64,000 nucleotides of DNA, taken from positions 124,001 to 188,000 of the forward strand of contig JADNYJ010000053.1 in assembly GCA_015501075.1 (NCBI GenBank), written 5' to 3'. Below the pieces are notes generated by a model. The model did no database searches. It saw nothing but the letters and a program-made list of their open reading frames with translations, and was not told where the DNA came from. The translations under genes were made by a program, and so were the position numbers. Source of the stretch: Gymnopilus junonius. Its lineage: Eukaryota; Basidiomycota; Agaricomycetes; Agaricales; Galerinaceae. The stretch's first letter is position 1. Every line of letters starts with the position of its first letter. Below, one piece after another: positions 57,830-64,000 of the stretch.

Positions 57830-58544
57830 GAAAGAAGGGATGGTCCAGGCTTGTGCCATGGACAATTGTGACTGCATTGTTGTCTTGTCAGACTCCACCA
57901 AAGCCTTGGGGAGCCTGCTTGATGCATCCGTGCATTCCGGCCAGGGCCATTCCTTGGCTGTTATTCATGCCCTTACAGAGTGGTGGGCCAGAGGTCCAGG
58001 TCACCACATCTCCCTGCATCATGTCCCATCTTCGCTGAAATGGGGCATACATTACCAAGCTCACCTTATGGCCACTGAGCTTTCAGTATCGGTGGGGCCT
58101 AACACACCTCATTCACTTGTGGCGCTGTGCAAGGCGGCTGACAATAATCCAGGGGAGGGCTGGAAGGAGTTGTTCCAGCAGCCTTCATACTCTAGGAGAC
58201 AATTCTTGTCACTCACCAACCTTGATGGGGCTCAACTTGAACCATGGGCCAAATGAGGTGGCCCTTGGCTTCAGTATGCTGGCAGTGACTTGACTTTCTT
58301 TACCAGGGTCTCCCATGCCATTACCAACCATGCTCCCATTGGGGAGTAATACTCTCATTTCAACATTGATGAAGCTACCAGCTGTGAGTGTGGACATCAC
58401 CTCCAAACTCGCGAGCACATTTTCTGAATGTGTCCCCAACATGGTCGTCACAACTATCCAGTTCATCTGGATCAGCTCATATCCTTTTTGAAGGCTAACC
58501 TGACAGCATTCACCTTCAACCGCCCTCCTCGAGGTGTCGGATAA
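57830..58544 (+). pseudogene. LINE ORF2 C-terminal (RNase H) fragment (unit A)
   Basis: Opens within the RNase H domain (ACAMDNCDCIVVLSDSTKAL), then HISLHHVPSSLKWGIHYQAH and ELFQQPSYSRRQFLSLTN to the tail CECGHHLQTREHIF. Several stops interrupt it: TGA where unit B has CGA (AKRGG), TAA near GE-YSH, and TGA before MCPQHG. The CGA to TGA change is a CpG decay. No reverse transcriptase is present in this unit. Confidence 0.75.
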
Positions 58545-59012
58545 CTTGGTCGGGCAAGGTAGGCATTGTCCCTGCTGGCTGGATTCGGCAGTTTGGGATG
58601 TGCTCAGAACAGAGTCCTAATACTTGGCGGGCCTCGGCTTTGCTGGGTTGAGGGTGGGGGTCTTTGCTCTGGAGCTTTGGCATTATCGACAGACAACTGT
58701 GGCCCCCTGCTTCGGTGACCCAAAATGGTCTGCCTTCAGTGGCTAACACAGTACACGTGCATCCTGGGCTGTCGGGTTTGGCTGGTGGGCCCCCTTCTGT
58801 TGCCCTTCTATTATTTTGTTGGACCCCTCCCCTCGGTCGGGGCATCAACGAGAGTATGGGGCCACTGTTTTGTGGTTCCAGGTTGGCCTGCGGGAGCCAG
58901 TCTCGCACTAGGCATAGTTTAATGGTAGATTACTTTGGGTGTATGTATATCTGTGATGGGACTGCTTTCGCGTACCGGTATATAAATCCTTGATATAAAA
59001 AAGAAAAAAAAA
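58545..59012 (+). other. 3' UTR and poly(A) tail of LINE unit A
   Basis: About 440 bases match the sequence after 63743 in unit B (for example CTCAGAACAGAGTCCTAATA and GGCTAACACAGTA). It ends in an A-rich tract at 58995-59012, the expected end of a LINE. Confidence 0.75.
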
Positions 59013-59068
59013 GGGATAATTCTGATTGCAGTTGTATGAAAATATTCTAACTTCTGCCTCATCTCTCA

Positions 59069-61055
59069 TCATTGAGCTACAGGGGGGACGTTAGATGTCA
59101 AGGTTCGCAAAGCATGATATTCACATACCTGGTGGTATTTTGCTATGATCCAATCACGATCAAAGCAGTTCTTCCAAAAGGCACACTTGTGGTCTGTGGA
59201 TTGATGGTCACCCCAGCAGTTGGGACAATGGGGGGTGTGAGGGCATGGCTCACCACTTGCAGTGGGGTGGTGCATGCCGTCAGAGTCTGGCACAGGCCAG
59301 TTGCAGCACATCACAAGGGCGCGGTGCTCATCAGTGGAGTGGGGCCCCCCACACTGTGCACAGCAGCATTGGTGGGCCCGACAATCCTTAGTGAGGTGTC
59401 CCCAGCACTGGCAACACTGGCACATGGGAACACCAAGTCTAGCATGAGCCAGCTTAACATAAAGCAGCTTGGATTTGTAGTTGAATGCTTTGCAGAAAAG
59501 TGTCTTTGCTGTGTGGCCAGTCTGGGTATCCCAGATCTCAAAATAGCAGTCGAACTTAGAGCTCGCTGCAGACTAGCAGATAAGGCATGCACGCCCCATG
59601 AAAGGGACACTGGCAAAGAGAGGAGCCTTTTCCAAGGCCTTCTCAATGTCAGCAACCAAAGTGATGGTCTTTTTGAAAAGATCTGAATAATAAGGGACAT
59701 CCAAGACCTTCAAGAAGGACTTGGACATCAGCAGGCCAACCCAGGGCTTGAGGTCCTTGTTGGACTCAGAAGTGCCTTGGACGTAATTGTAAATGGCCCC
59801 ATGGAGTAGCTTGAGCTCATCCTCCATAGGGATGTGGTTAGTGAGGAGCCCCCAACCTCAGTAGGCAGGCTCCACAGAATTGATCTGGATAGCAAATCTG
59901 TCTTGGGCCATCCACTGGTTGACCTCATCAACAAGTTTGGCAAGGGTGATGTTCTCAGGTGCAGGGCCATCAAACACAATGAGAACTTGGCAGCGGTTGG
60001 GACCTGCTGACACATAGGTAGGCCCCTTTGGTTTAGAAGGGGTCTGGGGTCTAGAAGGGCCCTTGGAGGGTCCAGAACTAGGAGAGTCTAGGCCTGAACC
60101 TATGATGGTCGAGTGAAGGTTTCAGCTGCTTGAGTGACAGCATGCTCAAAATAGTGATTAGTAAGCGATCTGTGGGTTGAGGACCCAGAACTGGTGTCCG
60201 GAGTTTCGATGCATAGGAATGCTTGGGATGTGAGGCATGAGGAACAGGGGGCAGCCTCTGATATGGGACCAGCTTCAGGGCCTGCTTGCATAGCTGAAGC
60301 TTAGGTCGAGAAGGACTAGCTGTTGTAGGGCCCTTCGGTGGGGCGGGGGCTCTACAGGAGCTGGAGGAGGAGCAATCTGCTTTGGAGGAGCAGACTTGGA
60401 AGATGAAGCCGTCAGGGGGGCAGAAGTGCTCCCTCACATCTTCAAAAGGTTACAATAGACTGCATCTTGTAATCTTGGGTCTGAATCGATGAAATCACTT
60501 GTGATTGCCCATCTGAGAGACAGATCCCGAGTGCCAATGCCAATGGCCTGGTTGGCCCACTCAGTTTCATTGAGCTTGCTCAAAATTCTTGCAACAAGCC
60601 CAGTAAATTCAGGGCAGTCTGCACCCTGTAAATTAGAAGGACCATTGTTAACTAAAAAGCCACCAATGGTCTTCAGAGATTCCTCAACTACTGACCAGTC
60701 CCCATCTGATCCTGTAAGGGAGATGGCACTTGGTAGTTCCTCAGGTAACGCATGAGGGAGGGGCCAACAAACAGTTTTGTCATCATCCTCCCCTATAGAG
60801 ATGTCTGGAGACTGAGTCCTTGAAGGGACAGGAAAAGTGGCCTGTGAGTGTATCACTGACTGAGATTCCACCCCCTCCCGCCAACTTGGGGCAGGGGTGG
60901 CAGAAGCATAGTGCTCTTGAGGGGTTTGAGAGGCTGAGGAGCTCTCCTGAGCAGGAGAAGGTGACTCGAAGACTCAGTAGGCACCAAGTGCCCACTGGCC
61001 ACAGTAGGGGTATGCACCTAGGCACAGATGATGAAGATCGCTTGGACATTGTCAA
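59069..61055 (-). pseudogene. LINE ORF1 (gag-like, zinc knuckles), unit B
   Basis: Gag-like RNA-binding protein of the element, broken into several frames. The N-terminal part includes SPDISIGEDDDKTVCWPL and LARILSKLNETEWANQ-type helices (60434-60871). The middle is Pro/Ser/Lys-rich. The C-terminal part has LKLLHGAIYNYVQGTSES and VAISKALEK-like residues, then several CCHC-type knuckles (CQCCQCWGHLTKDC, CPNCWGDHQSTDHKC). Frameshifts separate these parts, so no full product is possible. Confidence 0.65.
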
Positions 61056-61179
61056 GCACTAAGGGTGTGTACACACTTGTAAAATGTTAAATGTCATACA
61101 AGAACCAGATCGTGGGTTGTAGAGGAGAATTGCAGTGGTGAGTGTATCAACAGTTAGCAATAGTGGTGGTCTGTGGGAA

Positions 61180-63742
61180 AGAAAGGATGGATCATATTCC
61201 TTTGGCCTGTACTATTTCTGTCACTCTGCAGCACCTACTGTTCTGAGGCATTCACTGCCACCAGATCAATTGGCTGACTTCATGTCAGCCTTCCAATTCA
61301 ACGGACAGCCTTGCCATGATATGCCCTCCCTTTGGGACGCCCTTCATGGCACGTACAACTCGGCCTCTGACCGAATGTACGACATTAGTGGTCTCACCTC
61401 CCTTCCCAATATGGAAGTGCGAGAGTGGACTGCCTTTTCACTGTTGGAATTGAGGGAGGCCTTGGCATCCTGCTCCAACAACTCAGCACCGGGTCCTGAT
61501 CATATCAAGTGGTCACACCTTAAGGCAATTATTCATGACGAGCACTGTCTTCAGGTGTTCGTGCAGTTAGCTAATGCCTGCCTTCGGGTTGGGTATTGGC
61601 CGACTCACTTTAAGGAGTCCTTGTCGGTGATCATTCCGAAGCCGAACAAGCCCTCATATTCCACGCCTAAGGCGTTCAGGCCCATTGTGCTCCTGAACAC
61701 CCTTGGCAAATTGGTTGAAAAGATGCTTTCCAACCATATTCAATTCGATGCTGTTAAGCACGATATCTTTCACCCCAATCAACTCGGTGGAGTGCGACAG
61801 CACTCCACCAAGGATGCGGGCTTGCTCCTCATGCACCTAGTGCATGCCGGGTGGGCTCGCGGCTTAAAGACCAGTGTCATCGTGTTCGACATGGCACAGT
61901 TCTTCCCCTCCCTCAATCACGAAGTGTTGATTGCGATACTTAGGAAGCAGGGCTTCCCTCCTAACGTGGTGGAGTCAAAGACCCTCGATGCCAATTGCAT
62001 AGCCCTGAAAAGGTCCTATGCGGTGATTTTCGAACTCTTCACAAAGTTCGCCCTCGCTCTTGAGCATGACAAAACGGAGTTATTCCATTTTGATTGCTCT
62101 CACTCGGAGTTCAATCCATCCATGGATCTAGGGTATGCTCCCTACACCCGGGACAGACGTCTGATGCCCAAGCCATTCTGGCGGTACTTGGGTTTCTTCT
62201 TTGACCGGAAACTGACATTCCATGAGCATGTCCGGTACTATTCTACCAAGTCCTTCACCACCGTTAAGGCGATGAGGATGCTTGGTAACTCATCTAGGGG
62301 GCTTATGCCCATGCAAAAGTGTCTGCTTTACAGGTCTTGTGTGTTGCCTATTGCAACGTATGGCCTCCGACTGTGGTTCTTCCAGGGCGCTAAGTGCCAG
62401 GGGACCATCAAACTTCTGACCAGCATGCAACGCCATGCTGCACTCTGGATTACTGGTGCATTCGCACCTCCCCAACAGGAGGAATTGAGGCCCTCGCTGG
62501 CCTGGTCCCATCAACTTAGTCCTGAAACGTGCTGCCGCAGTAGGTGTTCTGCGCATGGCAGCCCTCTCGGACACTCATCTGGTGCGCTCCCTTCTGAGTG
62601 CGCCCTTTTCCAAAGGAGCAACTCCTCACCCTCGCTCTGCTGCCTTTATGACTGCCCCGCAACGCGCTAAGGTGCGGGGTACTGTTATGGACGTCGATGA
62701 CATGCTCCATGTAGTCAGCGAGCCTCTGGAGCCCTTTGCTCCTGAGGCTCGTCCAGGCGGGCGATTCCTTGAGTTACATCATGGAATTCACTTTGATATC
62801 ACTCCGGCGCCCAAGGATAAGGTTGGGCTCCGGCGGAATGGTTAGACCGCTTCTGGAAGCTTCGAAGCGGGAACCATCTACTTGGTCTGTGTCGGCGATG
62901 GTAGTCGCCCCACTGATCGGAACAAGCAGGCTATTGCAGCTTCGCTTGTGTTTCGCCAAGGTGTCGAGGTGCATGCATCTCGCTATGTGGCTGGGAGTGC
63001 TCTTGCAGAGGATGCTGAGCTTTACTCCCTTTGTACTGCAATTGTCCGGGCTTGTGCCATGGACAATTGTGACTACATTGTTATCATGTCGGACTCCACC
63101 AAGGCTTGGGGAGTCTGCTCAATGCCACCGTGCATTCCGGCCAGGGTCATTCCTTAGCTGTGATTCGCGCCCTTACGGAGTGGTGGACCAGGGTCCTGGC
63201 TGCCACATCTCTCTTCATCATGTCCCATCTTCTCTGAAGTGGGGCATACACTATCAAGCTCATCTCATGGCGACTGAGCTCTCTGTAGTGGTGGGGCCTA
63301 ACATGCCACACTCACTTGCAGCATTGCACAAAGCAGCAGACGATAATCCGGGGGAAGGCTGGCAAGAGTTGTTCCAGCAACCCTCTTACTCAGGGCGACA
63401 TTTTCTGTCACTCACCGACCTCAATGGGGGTCGACTCGAACCACGGGCCAAACGAGGAGGTCCTTGGCTTCAAGCTGCAGGCGGTGACTTGACCCTCTTC
63501 ACAAGGGTCACTCGGGCCATCACCAACCATGCTCCCATCAGGGAGTATTATTCTCGATTCAATATCCCTGAATCCACCAGTTGCGAGTGCGGCCACCATA
63601 CCCAACCCGTGACCACTTGTTCCAGTCGTGTCCCCAACATGACCATCATGATTATCCAGTTCGTCTGGATCAGCTCGTATCTTTCTTGAAGGCTAATCCT
63701 ACGGCATTTGCCTTCAACCGCCCCCCTCGGGGTGTCGGATGA
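61180..63742 (+). pseudogene. LINE ORF2: reverse transcriptase lacking its catalytic core, RNase H tail
   Basis: The reverse-transcriptase fingers are clear (NNSAPGPDHIKWSHLKAII, IIPKPNKPSYSTPKAFRPI, LLNTLGKLVEKMLSN, GGVRQHSTKDA). So is the first palm motif (SVIVFDMAQFFPSLNHEVL). After GFPPNVVE the protein jumps to SKTLDANCIALKRSYA, the region normally just downstream of the Y/F-x-DD box, so the catalytic Asp pair and its surroundings are deleted in frame. The thumb and connection follow (LEHDKTELFHF, RYLGFFFDRKLTFHEHV). Then come frameshifts near 62510 and 62845 and an RNase H-like C-terminus (GTIYLVCVGDGS, IVIMSDSTKAW) ending at 63742. This resembles Tad1/I-type fungal LINEs. Confidence 0.8.
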
Positions 63743-64000
63743 CTTGGTTGGGCAAGGTAGGCGCTGTTCCTGTTGGCTGGATTCATCGGTTTGGGGTGCG
63801 CTCAGAACAGAGTCCTAATACTTGGCGGGCTTCGGCTTTGCTGGGTTGAGGGTGGGGGTCTGGGTTCTGGAGCTTCGGCGCTATCGACAGACAAGTGTGG
63901 CCCCCCACTTCGGCGACCCGAAATGGTCTGCCTTCAGTGGCTAACACAGTATGCACGCATCCTGGGCTGTCGGGTTTGGCTGGTGGGCCCCCTTCCGGTG
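63743..64000 (+). other. 3' UTR of LINE unit B, cut by the window end
   Basis: Matches 58545-58800 closely, with the same order of blocks, up to the last base of the window. The tail is outside. Confidence 0.75.

Larger units (their letters stand above)
57322..59012. mobile_element. LINE unit A: inverted 5' part plus 3' part with poly(A)
   Basis: The left half (57322 to about 57829) is the 5' end of a non-LTR element on the minus strand. The right half is the 3' end of the same family on the plus strand, ending in an A-rich tail (ATAAAAAAGAAAAAAAAA up to 59012). The two halves meet head to head just after GGTCTGTGGGAAAGAA. Unit B has the same kind of junction. Confidence 0.7.
59013..64000. 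mobile_element. LINE unit B: inverted ORF1 half plus ORF2 half (runs off the window)
   Basis: 59.07-61.06 kb carries ORF1 on the minus strand. From about 61.18 kb ORF2 runs on the plus strand into its 3' UTR at the window end. The same 5'-UTR sequence (GGTGGTCTGTGGGAAAGAA) sits at the junction as in unit A, but it is joined to a different point of ORF2. The apurinic endonuclease part is missing. Confidence 0.7.

Noticed and set aside
58209..58908. Minus-strand frames opposite the LINE 3' end
   Set aside because: Shadows of the RNase H region and 3' UTR; no family sequence.
59072..59686. 204-codon plus-strand frame opposite LINE ORF1
   Set aside because: The minus strand carries clear zinc knuckles here, so the plus-strand frame is antisense noise.

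Overview
The window looks like nuclear DNA of a mushroom-forming basidiomycete (Agaricomycetes). The evidence is small introns (47-75 nt, GT-AG, branch sites close to the acceptor), F-box proteins with an N-terminal coiled coil, a DUF6534-type membrane protein, an aryl-alcohol-oxidase-like GMC enzyme, a Plavaka-type (KDZ superfamily) transposon, a Ty1/copia element and non-LTR retrotransposons with RNase H tails. No bacterial or organellar signal was seen. I cannot name the species.

Layout: 1-8.3 kb holds an HMG-box regulator gene (979-2627, minus), a long gene-poor stretch and a HhH-GPD/endonuclease III-like repair gene (7150-8283). From 9.8 to 13.5 kb there is a four-exon glycine-rich protein gene built from repeated exons, a decayed F-box/LRR fragment and a small gamma-glutamylcyclotransferase/AIG2-like gene. 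From 13.5 to 25.5 kb there are almost no genes. This part holds two copies of a diverged ~1-kb direct repeat and two adjacent non-autonomous inverted-repeat elements (19677-20009 and 20038-20649). From 25.5 to 34.3 kb lie an F-box gene, an acidic protein with an odd in-frame stop before a hydrophobic tail, a DUF6534-type gene and the 3' part of another membrane-protein gene.

34501-43632 is a ~9.1-kb Plavaka-type DNA transposon with ~29-bp terminal inverted repeats. It holds a decayed transposase, a 706-residue accessory gene that resembles DUF6698 proteins, and between them a tandem array whose units each contain a short palindrome. To its right are an RNase H pseudogene, an F-box-like gene, an apparently intact eight-exon GMC oxidoreductase with a signal peptide, and a phytanoyl-CoA-dioxygenase-like gene broken by two single-base shifts. 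The last 11 kb is transposon nest: a copia element (52650-57321) with 214-bp LTRs, then two non-LTR retrotransposon units, each with its 5' part inverted head to head against its 3' part.

How it fits together: the host genes are ordinary accessory functions (F-box adaptors, a lignocellulose-related oxidase, a dioxygenase, membrane proteins) separated by mobile DNA. Single-base frame breaks beside short homopolymer runs recur in unrelated genes here. They may be real decay or leftover sequencing error, and this affects every 'pseudogene' call below.
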